A stretch of DNA of 64,000 bases from Pseudoips prasinana (lineage: Eukaryota; Arthropoda; Insecta; Lepidoptera; Nolidae). Of the stretch, positions 1-36,904 are shown one piece after another (the stretch's first letter is position 1; each line of letters begins with the position of its first letter). The position numbers were made by a program, and so were the translations under genes. The stretch is taken from the NCBI GenBank assembly GCA_951640165.1, contig OX621255.1:9548001-9612000 (forward strand). The letters are read 5' to 3'. The notes below the pieces were generated by a model that was given only the letters and a program-made list of their open reading frames with translations, did not search any database and was not told where the DNA came from.

Positions 1-22
1 ATGCAAAAGTAAACAGCCTGTA

Positions 23-1963
23 CAGTACCCGGCGATAAATATTGCACATCGGCCTTTGGAGGGAGACGGTCGGCTGATTTCGGCTTCGTAGAGCGCGTTA
101 TCTCTGTCGCGCAATACCTATGTGACGTTTTGTCAGTCGTTGTTCAAGTGCAATAGAGTGCGGTCGCGTCTAGTTCAAAATATATATATAGAGTTGTTAA
201 CACCCCCAAATTTAAATAATTTAAAGTTGTACTATGGCATCTTTAGGAAAAAGAGGGAAACCTTTACGAGGTCAGTCACGCCAAATTATCTACAATGTTT
301 ATACATATTTTGTAACCGAAGCTGACAGATTAAAAAAAAATGAAGTTGTAAATGTAAGTTGTTATTTTAAGAAGGTTCAAGCCGAAGTTGCAAATGCCAC
401 TGGGATTTCAAGAAGAACTTTGAACAATATATAAAACGAAGTCAGTACTGAATCACATTCTATAGAAATTAAGTTTAGCACTCCAAAAAAAGGGAGACCA
501 AAAAAGCAAATTCGTTTGGATATGGACGATTTTGATTATCATGTTGTTCGAAGAATGGTGTATGATTTTCACTTACGATTTAATGAACTGCCAATAATTA
601 AATCATTAAAAGCTAAATTATCTGAAGCTATTAATTACAATGGGTCTGAAAAGACGTTGAGAAAAAAAAATACTTCACGAGATGGGATTTCGGTTCACTA
701 AAATGGAAGATAATCGAAAAGTTTTAATGGAAAAGCACGATGTAAGTCTCAAACGAATGGAATACCTCGATAAAATACGCAAATTTCGCGGAACAGGAAA
801 AAATATCGTCTACATGGATGAGTCTTACATACATACATCCCACACTAAAGGGAAATCTTTGAGTGATGATAAGAAAAAAAGAGTAAAAAAAAGACAATTT
901 GAAAAGGTCAACGTTTGATAATAGTTCATACGGGAAATGAAAAAGGCTTTGTACCCGGTAACTTTTTAACGTATAAATCCACGGATACTACAGGTGACTA
1001 TCACAATGAAATGAATAACGATAACTACGAGAAATGGCTGGTTAATCAATTAATCCCAAATATACCCAGTGATTCCGTTCTAGTTATCGGCAATGCACCC
1101 TATCTCAATAAATATGTTGAAAGACCCCCAACTCAAACACCATTAAACAGGAAATGATCAACTGGTTAAACAGACACGAAATTCCAGTTGATCCAAAATT
1201 AACAAAAACCCAGATTTACGCTATTATATGTCAGCACAAGGAGAGGTATACAGAGTTTTCCGTGGACAAAGTACTTGCCGAACATGGGCACACTTTTTTG
1301 CGATTGCCACCGTATCATCCGGATTTTAATCCAATTGAAAATATATGGTCTCAACTAAAAGGCTATGAAGCCTCTAGAAATGCGGGTATGAATATAACTA
1401 CAGTAAAAACGTTATTGACTGAAAAAGTAAACGTGATCAGCGCTGAAGAGTGGAAAAAGATTTGCAATCACTCAATCAAATGTGAGAATGAATATAGAAG
1501 CATTCAACACGGTTTAGACAATTACACTGATAGACTAGTGATAAATACGGCTAATAGTTACAGTGATATTGACCTCTTTGAGAGCACAGATAGTGAAATG
1601 GAAGTAATTGAGAATTAGAATTATTATTATTTTAATGTCTCACTTTGACAATAGGTACAATGGTGTTTATTATGTACACTACAGCTGTAATTTTCCAAAG
1701 TAATTAAATACGTAAACATAATGTGAACATATTTTTTTTATTATATTTTACCCGGACCTAAACCCATCACTTATAGAGAAATTGGTGTATTTTAATAAAA
1801 TAAAAATAATTATTAAAAGAAGCAAATTAAAATTGTTTTAACAGCTCCTAATAGATACCGAACTGTTTGTATTTCGTGCGACAGAGATAACGCTCTACGG
1901 GGCTGAGGTTGGCCGATTGTCTCTTTCCAAATGTCGATGTGCAATATTTATCGCCGGGAACTG
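23..1963 (+). mobile_element. Tc1/mariner-type DNA transposon, defective, TA-flanked
   Basis: The two ends are imperfect inverted repeats of about 95 bp. The left end starts CAGTACCCGGCGATAAATAT at 23, and the right end, read on the minus strand from 1963, starts CAGTTCCCGGCGATAAATAT. Both ends are flanked directly by TA (21-22 and 1964-1965), the target duplication expected of the IS630-Tc1-mariner superfamily. The interior carries a transposase broken into several frames. The arms have diverged by substitutions and small indels, so this is an old, non-autonomous copy. It lies just downstream of the terminal exon of the minus-strand zinc-finger gene. Confidence 0.88.
234..1618 (+). pseudogene. 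DDE_3-type transposase, frameshifted and missing a catalytic Asp
   Basis: The reading frame opens at 234 with a basic N-terminus and a helix-turn-helix-like segment, stops at 432-434, and resumes in pieces at 516-701, 682-918, 915-1157 and 1154-1618. The catalytic core of DDE_3 (IS630/Tc1/mariner) transposases is recognisable: YMDES (first Asp, about 817), then VIGNAPY where the family has V-DNAPY, so the second Asp codon is now GGC (1089-1091), then PPYHPDFNPIE (third acidic residue, about 1337). The second and third catalytic positions are about 82 codons apart, far more than in DD34D/E mariners. The C-terminus is acidic and ends with TAG at 1616-1618. Frameshifts, stops and the lost Asp make it non-functional. 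Confidence 0.85.
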
Positions 1964-1980
1964 TATATAACTTTGTCTTT

Positions 1981-12630
<10,650 letters not shown>

Positions 12631-13087
12631 TGTGGACACACACAATCTTAATAAATATAACTAAAATAACACATTAAATTTAGGATTAATATTTTTAACA
12701 AAATCTAGCCCTCTCTCGAAGTAATCACAGGGCGGGGCGGTGAGAGGAGTGCGGGGCAGGGTAAGAAGACATAAATTCAAAGACAATATTTAAGAGTGTT
12801 GTTAATTTAAAAATGTAAAACCAAACAAGTTTTCATATGGTTACTTTTCATTCGATGCCATAGTATACATACTCTTTGTGGGCGCCGACTTTAGTTGTTA
12901 ATTTTATAACAAGTTGTATGAAATCCCAAGAAGCAATATTTGAATTAAATAAACACAATTTGTTTATTATAGTCAGCGTTTTTTTATAGGGAATCTTTCT
13001 ATTATATTTAATTTGCATATAAAAATAGCCTATATTTTGTAATTGTTTTCCAGTTCCGTGATTACAGAGCCATTCTTTAAGCTAAAA
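12631..13087. other. 5' flank of the zinc-finger gene
   Basis: No gene is seen here. It should hold the promoter and 5' UTR of the minus-strand zinc-finger gene starting at 12630. A GC-rich patch (about 12729-12762, GGGCGGGGCGGTGAGAGGAG) stands out in AT-rich sequence and could hold GC-box-like sites; this is inference only. Confidence 0.4.
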
Positions 13088-13630
13088 AAAGGTTTTTATC
13101 CACGTAGACTTTAAAAAAGCGTTTGTAAATAGTCTCAATATGTTTGTAGTAATATATGATCAATTAATTAGTTTTTGTTAAAACACAGTCAATATAGATA
13201 ATAACTGTTTTAAAAAGACATAAAACTCACAGCTATACATTGTGACCATTAATTAATTTATAATTAGATATAGGTACATATGTACATATAGATTTAGGTA
13301 CAAGGATTGTATGAAAACATTTACAATCTAATTTAATTTATAATAGTAATGATATTTAGCTAACTTTTATTAAGTTATTGTCAAAGAGATCATGTACAGG
13401 TTTAATTATCTAAATTTAAAGTTTTAGCTTTATTTTTACTACACATTGTCTGAACAGTTCTGTCTATATTAAGGTACGAATTCAACATTATTATTATGGT
13501 GGACCTTGTATTTATAACGAATGCGCCCCGCACAAACTCAGCGGGTGTCTCACTGTCTCCACTACTGGTTTCAACACGGCCCAGTTGAGACGCTCCAGCG
13601 AAACACACTCAATGGGTCATATACACTGAA
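13088..13630 (+). repeat. Dispersed repeat family F, copy 1
   Basis: It shares, in order, CCACGTAGACTTTAAAAAAG, GTTCTGTCTATATTAAGGTA, GTTTCAACACGGCCCAGTTG and ACTCAATGGG with 28128-28590, and partly with 22255-22645. No ORF or terminal repeat is visible. It ends about 50 bp before the Pao element. Confidence 0.65.
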
Positions 13631-13681
13631 ATTATGCAGCAGGCAAACATTATATTTGCTCAAGTAGCAACTCATTGTTCC

Positions 13682-13808
13682 TGTTGACGCCGTTAGGTTT
13701 ACTTTGTATTGTAGATACTTTCGGGATATTTTATAAATAAAATTACGCGACTGTTTGCTAGCTCTGTATTGAGGCAACTGACATCATGACATGCAAAACG
13801 ATCGGACA
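13682..13808 (-). repeat. Pao element 3' LTR
   Basis: A 127-bp repeat that on the plus strand begins TGTTGACGCCGTTAGG and ends CGATCGGACA. It matches 19384-19510 except at two bases. GGCGGGCGG on the minus strand just before it may be the polypurine tract. Confidence 0.92.
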
Positions 13809-14041
13809 TACCGCCCGCCAAAAGGACCCTGCGTCCTTTTACAAATCCTATCACTACTGTTACTTCTATTTACAATACAAGGGACTTAATTATTAACTCA
13901 TTGCTTAATACATCTTAAAACTGATCAAATAATATAACAATCTTATTAGTGGACTGTATGTAACTAAATATACATGCAATAGTAAACAAGTACAGCAACA
14001 GACTTAACAGGTAAGTTAACAAACTTAGTTTTATTTTTTAA

Positions 14042-15760
14042 TTAAACATCTTTGTGTAGGAAAATTAACTTAGATAAAGGTCTTTTTAATTCACTTTGTC
14101 CTTTACACTGCACTGTAACCACTCTAACTAAATTGTCTTTTCCAGGATGCAGCGTTTTTATTTTTCCCATGAGCCATTTCGTGGGTGGCAGGTTTTCCTC
14201 CTTGATGACCACAATATCTCCCACGGTAGGTGATTGGGTAGCTGATTGCCACTTCGTCCGTTGTTGCAGAGTGTTCAGGTATTCTGAATGCCATCTTCGC
14301 CAGAAGTCTTGTGTCATTCGCTGCACTAGTTGCCATCTAGTTAACAGATTGATGTTGGATTTTTGATAATCATCATCAGGAGCGCTGAGTAATGGCTCAC
14401 CTATCAAAAAATGTCCAGGTGTGAGTGGCGACATCGTCTCAACAATGTTATCCAACTGGCATAATGGACGAGAGTTGAGGCAGGCTTCTATTTGTGTTAA
14501 CAATGTCGACATCTCTTCGTAGGTAAGTTTTGCATCTTTGGTGACTCTCGCTAAATGTCTCTTTGCAGATTGAATTCCGGCTTCCCAGAGACCTCCATAG
14601 TTTGGCATTCGCGGCGGAATAAAATGCCACGTAGTTCCATCGGTTGCCAAATGTTCAGAAATTTCTTTAGCAATGCTTCGTTCACCTACTTTGAAAAGGT
14701 CTTTAAGCTCCTTTGCAGCGCCGACGAAATTGGTGCCGTTATCACTGTACAGATGAGTACATCGACCTCGACGCGCGACAAATCACCGAAATGCAGCCAG
14801 GAATGCTTGAGAAGTTAAGTTGTTTTGTAAACGACCTCCTACTCTCAGCAGATTGTTTTTATCTAAAAATGGTGTCAAGCCAATTAGTGAACTTGATTTT
14901 CTTACGTTGCCATTTTTCTTAATGTCATCTATTTCTCTCTCATATACTGTCTGCTGATAGTACCTTATGCAATTTTGCAAAATAGAATTCATTTCACCAG
15001 TAGTCAAATATTTATCTTTGTTTTTATTGCTTAGTAATCTACGGCAATAAGCAAGAACCCTTTTCATTCTGGTCAGGTTAGAAAATCTTTCCCAAATTGG
15101 TTTTGCTTCAGTTTTAGTTATAAAAGTACATATTGGTTTTAACTCCAAATCTGTCTCTGTATTTTCTGATCTTCTCAAATGAACTTTCCTTTTAGATAGC
15201 CCTTCTGGCCCCTTCCACCACATCTTCTCTTTCTTCAGATCTTTTAGGAACATTCCTCTGGATGCTATGTCAGCGAGATTTTGTTGTGATGCAACATGGT
15301 ACCATTGGGTGTTGTTTGTATTGTCTTTGATTTCCACTACTCGATTTGCTATGAAGGTCTTCCATTTCTGAGGTTCGCCATGAAGCCACGCCAGCACAAT
15401 AGTTGAATCTGTCCAGCAGTAGGTTTGATTTAAAGGAATTCTCATGGCGAATGTAACTTGTTTTAGAAGCCTTGACAACAATAGAGCTCCACAAAGCTCA
15501 AGACGAGGAAGTGATATTGTTTTTAATAGAGCAACTTTGGTTCTCGATGCAATTAAACTTGTGGATACAGTACCATCCTGTTGTTTCACTCTGCAGTATA
15601 CAACGCCTGCATAGGCTCGAGTTGAGGCATCGCTAAATCCATGCAGCTGTACTGCTTTTATATTGCTGCTGTAACAGTGTATCCATCGGTCTAGAGAAAT
15701 CAGGTTGACATTCTCGAAATCCTCTCTTATCTTCAACCAATCTAAGGTTAATTGTTCAGG
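14042..15760 (-). pseudogene. Pao pol C-terminal part: RNase H and deleted integrase
   Basis: Just left of the SINE the frame resumes with EQLTLDWLKIREDFENV. It continues into the Pao RNase H signature (HGFSDASTRAYAGVVY; CWTDSTIVLAWL), then VGGRLQNN, which normally precedes the integrase zinc-binding domain. Here NNLTSQAFLAAF follows at once, so the H2C2 zinc finger and the first catalytic Asp are missing. The core continues with LYSDNGTNFVGA (second Asp) in another frame, then MPNYGGLWEAGIQSAK and a C-terminal domain to a stop at 14042. The product could not integrate DNA. Confidence 0.85.
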
Positions 15761-15770
15761 TAATGGTTGA

Positions 15771-16156
15771 CTGCCTCGTTGGTCTAGCGGTAGCGTGTTC
15801 ACCCGCAGAGAACGAGGTCCTGGGTTTAAATCCCTGGTCGGGCCAAAAAGTGATTTTGGGACTTTTCTGTAAAAAGAAAAAATTCTCAGCATCAGCCCGA
15901 AGTCTGGGAGTTGGCGGTATTATACCCCCGTGCCTCGGAGAGCACGTAAAGCCGTCGGTCCTGTACCTGACCTCTTTCCGGTCGTGTCGCATAGGCGTCC
16001 CATCGGATCATGAGAGTGATGGAATAGAAAGTGCTCCTGTGTTTGCGCACACACTTGAGCACTATATATGTCCCGTACTATATGTCCCGCGCAGATGGCT
16101 AATCTCTGTTGAGACTGGCCACCGTGGCCGAAATTCGGCTAGGAGGACATTATTAT
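15771..16156 (+). mobile_element. Full-length SINE (family A) inside the Pao pol gene
   Basis: A 386-bp unit is flanked by the 10-bp direct repeat TAATGGTTGA (15761-15770 and 16157-16166). Its head is tRNA-like: TGGTCTAGCGGTAGCG (A box) and GGTCCTGGGTTTAAATCC (B-box region). The body ends with GCCGAAATTCGGCTAGGAGG and an ATT repeat. The insertion splits the Pao coding sequence between TQWDQPL and LPEQLTLDW. Other copies in this window: 30021-30397 (full), 25237-25530, 9279-9416, 26505-26720 and 58655-58950. Confidence 0.93.
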
Positions 16157-16166
16157 TAATGGTTGA

Positions 16167-17191
16167 TCCCATTGTGTGCCAACTAACCATAGTTTTTGTA
16201 TGAGCATTTTAGCGAGCACAATGCTTGGTGATATCCATCCTAATGGATCGTAGAACTTTTGTACATCTGACAAAACATTTATTTTCGTAATGATAGATGG
16301 AGGTGCAGGGAGACTAATTTTGTAAAGAAATTGATCAGTACCAAGATTCCATGCGATACCCAACGTCTTCACAGTACCATCAAGGTTTATATCAAGTTGT
16401 ATGTTTGAGGAAATGTTGCTTGGATACATCGACTTCATCAACTCGATATTATTTGATGACCACTTCTTCAACTCAAAACCACCCTTAGTTAGCATAGCCC
16501 TTAGTTGATTACTAGCTTCTATGGCTTCTTTAACAGTGTCAAAGCCAGACATTACGTCATCAACGAAAAAATTTGACAAAGTAACGTCAGCAGCTACTGG
16601 ATAGTTATCTTTTTCTTCAAGTGCAAGTTGGATCAAGGTTTTCACTGCTAAATAAGGTGCTGAAGCAGTCCCAAAGGTCACGGTAAGTAATCTATAGTCT
16701 TTAATTTGATCATTGCTATCATTTCTCCACAGAATTCTTTGAAAATCAGCATCTTCCTTGTGTATCATGACCATTCTGTACATCTTTTGTATGTCTGCAG
16801 CGAAACAGATGGCGTGCATTCTCCAGCGCATGATTATACAACGCAGGTCTTCTTGGAGAACTGGACCAGGTAAGAGTTTATCATTTAATGATATGCCATT
16901 TGTACCTTTACAGGATGCGTCGAAAACAATGCGGGTTTTCGTGGTTTCCTTTTCTTCACGCAGGACTGGATGATGGGGTAAGTACACAGATTTTTTTGTA
17001 TATATTTCTTTTTCAGGTACTTCTTCTATGTGACCTAACTTTATGTAGTCTTCTATAACCTTTTCATATTCTTCTTTTAACTTAGGCTGTTTTTTAAACC
17101 TTCTCTCTAATTGTATCAATCTTGTTTTAGCTATGTCTCTTGTATTTCCTTCTGTTGATTGTATACAATTTGTTTTAAACGGTAGTTTCAC
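16167..17191 (-). pseudogene. Pao reverse transcriptase
   Basis: An open frame in the Pao reverse-transcriptase family. Visible motifs are LPHHPVLREEKETTKTRIVF near the start, FAADIQKMYRMV, and the catalytic FFVDDVMSG in place of YVDD, which is typical for BEL/Pao. The connection region with TLGIAWNLGTDQF follows. An in-frame stop at 17207-17209 separates it from the gag-protease part upstream, and the SINE cuts it off at the C-terminal side. Confidence 0.88.
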
Positions 17192-17206
17192 TATAAATCT
17201 TCCTTT

Positions 17207-18986
17207 TTAATTCCTTGATGTTTTGTTATAAATTTCTTCACATAATTGTTCTTCTTTTGTATTCTTTCGCCTCGTAGTTGTGTCTATCTCCCAGAGCGTC
17301 TTTAACATGTTATCGACATCTACTTGGTGATGCATGACAAGAAATGAATGTTCTTTTTGTGTTGTGTTTACTTCTCCAAATAGAATCCATCCTAGGGTTG
17401 TTTTCTGTGCACATGGAGACCCTGGTGGACCCTTGATTATATCTTGTTCGATTATTCGTGCATACTCCTTGACACCAAGCAGAAGATCTATCGGGCCTGG
17501 GTTATTGTACTCTGGATCTGCGAGATCGAGACCCGCTAGGTGCTGCCAGTTGTGAACAATCATTGTGTGATGTGGGATTCTCGTGGTCAGTTGCTTGGAC
17601 ATGACGTAAGCTTCGACGTGCATATTGAATTCTGGTTTCCTTCTTGACAATATGTTTAGCTGAACCACGTGTTTAATTGGTGTTTGCATAGAACCCACAC
17701 CTGTTACAGTGCCATCAATTGATTTTCTTTGTAGCTTCAATAATTGAGTTGCCTTATCACTTATGAAGCTCGCTTGTGAGCCTGGATCTACTAGAACTCT
17801 TAACAGTGTCGCTTGTCCATCGTTTCCCTTTGCTTTGACTAGTGCAGTTGCTAATAATGCTTTTCCAGAAGCTCTGATACCAACATGAAGAGATGATATA
17901 GCCTCCTTGTTAGCTTCTGGTTGAGATGTCGATGGTTGTATTGGTTCAGTCTCTGCGTTTATGTCCTTCGACTTCTCTGATTTGTGAAGCAAGGAATGGT
18001 GACGTCTTGTACACACCCGACAAGTAACTGGTACTTTGCATTTGTAAACTGAATGACCCGGAAGCAGACAATTGAAACAAAGTTGGTTTTCTAACACATA
18101 ATTGTTACGTAGTGTAAGGTCCATTTTAATAAATTCTTTGCAATGACATAGGGTATGCTTTTCCACAAAGCGCACAGGTTTTATCTCTGACAACATTTAC
18201 GGCATGGTAAGATCGCTCTTTGACTGTACGATCTTTACTTGTTACGGGCTGTACCATTTCGAGTGTTCTAAATTTTGATTCCAAAAGTCTTTTCATCTCT
18301 GCCCAAGATGGCACTTCTTCCGAGTTTTCCTTATAAGCAATAGCTTCCCACTCTTTATGTGACTCCTGGTCCAACTTCTGAATCACCAGATGTATAATTA
18401 CAGGATCTCAGGAATCGGTGTTAATTTTCAAGTTGTTTAGGTTATTTATGCACTCTGTTGTAGTATCCAATAAAGATTTTACACTGTTAGCCGTTTGTGT
18501 TGTGATTTTCTTTTGATTAAAAAGTCTTTTCATAACTGAGAACACAATAACATGTTTGTTGCCGTATCTGCCTTTTAATAATTGCCATGCTTGATCGTAA
18601 TTGCTGTCCGTAACTTGAATGGGCCGTAATATAATTTCTGCTTCGCCGGTAACGCTAGACTTCAGGTAATGTAGTTTTTGAACGTCACTGATTGAGGAAT
18701 TATTGTGCACAAGTGATGTAAACATGTCTTAGTATGTGGGCCACTCCTCGTATTGTCCCGAAAAGGTTGGTAATTGAATCCGAGGTAGTTTTACGGCTGA
18801 ACATTGGTTTTGGCCACTCAATACTGAAGAGTTTGCAGTTTCCATAGCTGTATGTTGTTGTTTGCTCAACATGTCTGTCAAGTCTGCTTGTAGACAGAGG
18901 TACAGGTCTTCAACGACAAAGTAGTCTTCATTGAGAAAGTAAGGAATTTCTCCACGCTTCTCTCTCGGAGTATACTGTGTTAACAT
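17207..18986 (-). pseudogene. Pao gag and aspartic protease, interrupted
   Basis: The N-terminal gag (18986 down) includes VKLPRIQLPTFSGQYEEW, a conserved Pao gag motif, and stops at 18729. It continues in the same frame past stops at 18729 and 18408, and shifts frame near 18126-18196. The last open part (17207-18196) carries two zinc-knuckle-like motifs, CFNCLLPGHSVYKC and CRVCTRRHHSLLH, then the protease motif VLVDPGSQASFI. In the intact element this would be a gag-pol polyprotein; here it is broken. Confidence 0.86.
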
Positions 18987-19383
18987 CTCATGAGCTTGTT
19001 TAAAAGAACTCCAGGCACTTGGTCTGTAAGTCTCACTTTAGGGCATTTCTTTAAGTTAGTTTGTGTTTTTGTATTAAGTTTGCAACGTCTTCTAACGTAT
19101 TCAAACATTTTTTTTGTTCCGAAGTTAATGTAGCCATTGTAATTGTCTATTTATGTTGTAAAAATCACTTGTGTTATGATTTGTCAACCACACTAATCAC
19201 TCTGTTTTTATAATATCTATTATAACTTAAACTTCCATGAATCTGCACAGTATTCGAGTAAACAAGTCTTCTTATCTAAGGAATGCGGCTGTCTATTGTT
19301 CTCAGCTCGCTCGGACTCCGATTCACTAATGACCCACAGGTGTGCTAGTAGGTACGAACGATCCGGCTCGATTTGCGACCATA

Positions 19384-19510
19384 TGTTGACGCCGTTAGGT
19401 TTACTTTGTATTGTAGATACTTTCGGGATATTTTATAGATAAAATTACGCGACTGTTTCCTAGCTCTGTATTGAGGCAACTGACATCATGACATGCAAAA
19501 CGATCGGACA
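19384..19510 (-). repeat. Pao element 5' LTR
   Basis: A 127-bp LTR beginning TGTTGACGCCGTTAGG on the plus strand and followed by the target duplication GTTCC. It differs from the 3' LTR at two bases (one in the ATAGATAAA block, one in TTTCCTAG). Confidence 0.92.
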
Positions 19511-19515
19511 GTTCC

Positions 19516-34124
<14,609 letters not shown>

Positions 34125-35600
34125 TTCGTACAGATGTACGAATATTTAGGTACAGTTTTGTGAACTCGGGAGGTAGCATCGATTATCTTCGTTACAACTT
34201 AATTATCGAAATCACCGAAAAATGTTGAGAAGCCCCATAGAATTTGATATTTATGGTTTTTTTTATGATTAAATTAATTGCGGGATCCAAAACGGCTGAA
34301 GCGATTCCCCGGGACGTGCCTGGGCCTCACTGCTCAGTGTTATTTCATTGTTTTGCCACTGCTGATCCTGGCTTATAGGAGTTGTAACCCTACACCATTA
34401 GGAGTATATGACTATTACCTGGAGGGTAATCTGTAAAGTACCACACCGCTACCTCACATAGATGTTGCTCGTGTTAAGCTAACTGAGGGTCACGTGTTGG
34501 GTAGCATTCGAATCACATAACCCTTGTACATCGCCAAAGAGTGCCTTTTGTCCAAATCATTTTCTGCTGGTATTCTTTGTGTGTCTAGATTTATATTTTC
34601 CATGCCCATAATTGGTTAACGCTAACAGCATTGGTTGGAAGACCCGTACAACTCCTGCGCAGCTATCATGGCAACGAAGACTCATCTCTCTACCGCGTTA
34701 GACTAAGCCCCAATTGATAAAACTGTAGTTAGACATGCAGAAGACTATACAGGAAAGACAGACAGATAAATGGTACATCCTTTGATGGGTCACGCTCCAT
34801 TCGCATATCGCCTGTGAAGTGGGAACGTTTCTACTAGTAAATCCTCTAGTATAATCGTGTCGAAGAAAAAAGAGGGCGCCTCTAGAGTATTTAAGCTTTA
34901 CTACATACCCCGGAGAATGCGTTAGAAAGTGAATAATACATTTCAACGTCCAAGCAGCAAGCGTCTTACTTTAATTGGCAAATCACTGGGGGCTTGATCT
35001 TATTGTTGGTTTAATTTCTTTATGCCTTAATTGACAGTTAGTTGCAAGTGGATGTATCAAGTGATTAGTAAAATGAAGGCGTCCCCAAAGAGCTCCACAA
35101 TGGAACTTTGTCCATAATTTGGAGGGGATATGCCATAATGGCAACGCTAAGCAGACGATACGCGAACTATAAACACCAAACAGACACACCAACTGAGCCC
35201 AGCGCACTTCTATATGTAATTTAATGACATGTAAGTGGCCTGAAATGTTATATCAAATGATACAAAATTTCCACAAGTAATATTTTAACATTAACGAATT
35301 TTATTAAGAAAGTTTTTCATCGATAGTACTTCTTCGTATGACATTTTAAAGTGATGTTACTAATTAAATTGTTAATACTAACATAGTAGTAAAAAACGTA
35401 ATTATAGTATTAATTCATAATTATGGTGACCAATCTTTGTTTTTAAATCATGAATTAGTAATATTCGTACAATAAAGGGTTCTAAATAATGCTTTGTGGT
35501 TAAAATAAAATATAAATAAGATACGGCTAATAGCTCAAAGTGTGGTTACGCCTAAGCGTGGCGGAGGTTATGTTATGGTTATGGTCACGCGAAGAGAGTT
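34125..35600. other. AMPKalpha 3' region and repeat-rich intergenic DNA
   Basis: It should start with the AMPKalpha 3' UTR. The dispersed repeat with CCCGGGACGTGCCTGGGCC (34258-34440) is the second copy of the family at 5408. 35070-35190 holds a degenerate LINE-tail segment. An AATAAA at about 35471 is a possible but unproven polyadenylation signal. No gene is supported. Confidence 0.45.
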
Positions 35601-35610
35601 TGGTAAGAAC

Positions 35611-36900
35611 AGTAAACAGCTACAGCATCGAACAGGTTACACCAAGTGGGTTAGCTTAGACCAATGAACGGTTACAGAACTGAATTGTACATACCAAGTG
35701 GGTATGCATAATTAACAATTACAGAACCGAATTGGTCATACCAAGTTGATCAGGTCAGAGCAGTAAACTACTGCAGGACCACGCCAAGTGGGTTATCTTA
35801 GAGAATTGGTCACAACAAGTAGGTCAGGTTGGAGCAGTAAACAACTGCAGAACCGCACTAGTCGCACAAAGTGGGTTAGCTTAGAGCAGAGCTGGCAGGA
35901 GGCGGCAATTGGGGAGGGCAACGCAGATCTCTCCCAAGGTGCGTGTCCCGACCATCTGGGACACGGCGCAAAAGGGGGCCCCGGAGCAGCATACCCGCGT
36001 TCCCGGGGCTCCCCCATCAGACGCCTAGAGAACTCCACGGCTGATTTCCTCTGCCATATCAAAAAAAAAGTGCCGACTACAGAACCGAATTGTTCACACC
36101 AAGAAGGTCAGGTTAGAGCAGTAAACAACTCCAAAACTGCACTGGCCACACCAAGTGGGTTACGTTAGAGCAGGACAGTTGAAAGGGGGGTTTTGGCGGC
36201 AACGCGGAAAAAGACGCATCGAGGCTATGTTTTATTTTCAAAAACTGGTGTAATTTCGAGTTTTTATGTGTAAATATGGTGGATTTTTAGACATAACATC
36301 TTCGACAACGTACACAAGTGGAGGGAAGTGCGATATTGCCGTGAATTGTGATTTTCCGTGTTGTAACCAAAACTCCATAAAAGCCTCTAGTAAAGTCTCC
36401 ACTGCTTTACTGGGGTTGGACAAGGACTATGTATGACTTGACTGTGACGGACTTTACTTGACAATGACGGAAATAAATGATATAAAAATATATTTACTGA
36501 AGGCTCATAAGGCCTAAGAAGACATAGACATAAAACGGAATTTAAAAAAATCGTTCGAGCAGACAGAACAGACCAGAATGACTGCAGAACCGAATTGGTA
36601 ATACCAAGTAGGTCAGGTTGGAGCGGTATAAAACTACATGTTCAGGTTTAAGCAGTAAACTACTATACAGAACCACACTGACCACCCCAAGTGGGTTAGG
36701 TTAGAAGAGCTAACAATTTACCTTTGGAGAGCCAAGCAGTACCAAACTGAAGTGCCCACCTGCGCCAAAATATAAATGTATTCGGAATAAATAGTAATAT
36801 TGCAGTCTGCATGAATGTCTTGTATAGCAGACCGTGTAGCTCAAAAGCTGTAAAGAACCGAATTGGACGCACCAAGAGGGGTAGGTTTATGGTAAATCAA
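35611..36900. repeat. Degenerate ~50-bp minisatellite with interruptions
   Basis: Units of the pattern GCAGTAAACAACTGCAGAAC - CGAATTGGTCATACCAAGT - GGGTTAGCTTAGA recur about ten times in 35611-35890, 36070-36180 and 36570-36900. They are interrupted by a CG-rich block (35888-36065, with CGCGTTCCCGGGGCTCCCCC) and by non-repeat sequence (36190-36560). The open frames across it follow the repeat and are not credible genes. Confidence 0.68.
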
Positions 36901-36904
36901 TATG

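Larger units (their letters stand above)
13682..19510 (-). mobile_element. BEL/Pao LTR retrotransposon, defective, with 5-bp target duplication
   Basis: Two 127-bp LTRs bound the element (13682-13808 and 19384-19510). They begin TG and end CA and differ at two positions by eye. The direct repeat GTTCC flanks both sides (13677-13681, 19511-19515), a 5-bp target duplication. Coding order on the minus strand is gag with zinc knuckles, aspartic protease, reverse transcriptase with FVDD, RNase H, integrase: the BEL/Pao order. In-frame stops (18729, 18408, 17207), a frameshift (about 18126-18196), an integrase deletion and a SINE insertion disable it. Two bases after the 5' LTR is TGGTCGCAAATCGAGCC, a candidate primer-binding site. 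The close LTRs suggest a recent insertion; it lies between the zinc-finger gene and AMPKalpha. Confidence 0.92.

Noticed and set aside
35788..36168. Open frames on both strands in the CG-rich block of the minisatellite
   Set aside because: High GC lowers stop frequency, both strands are open, and no domain is recognised.
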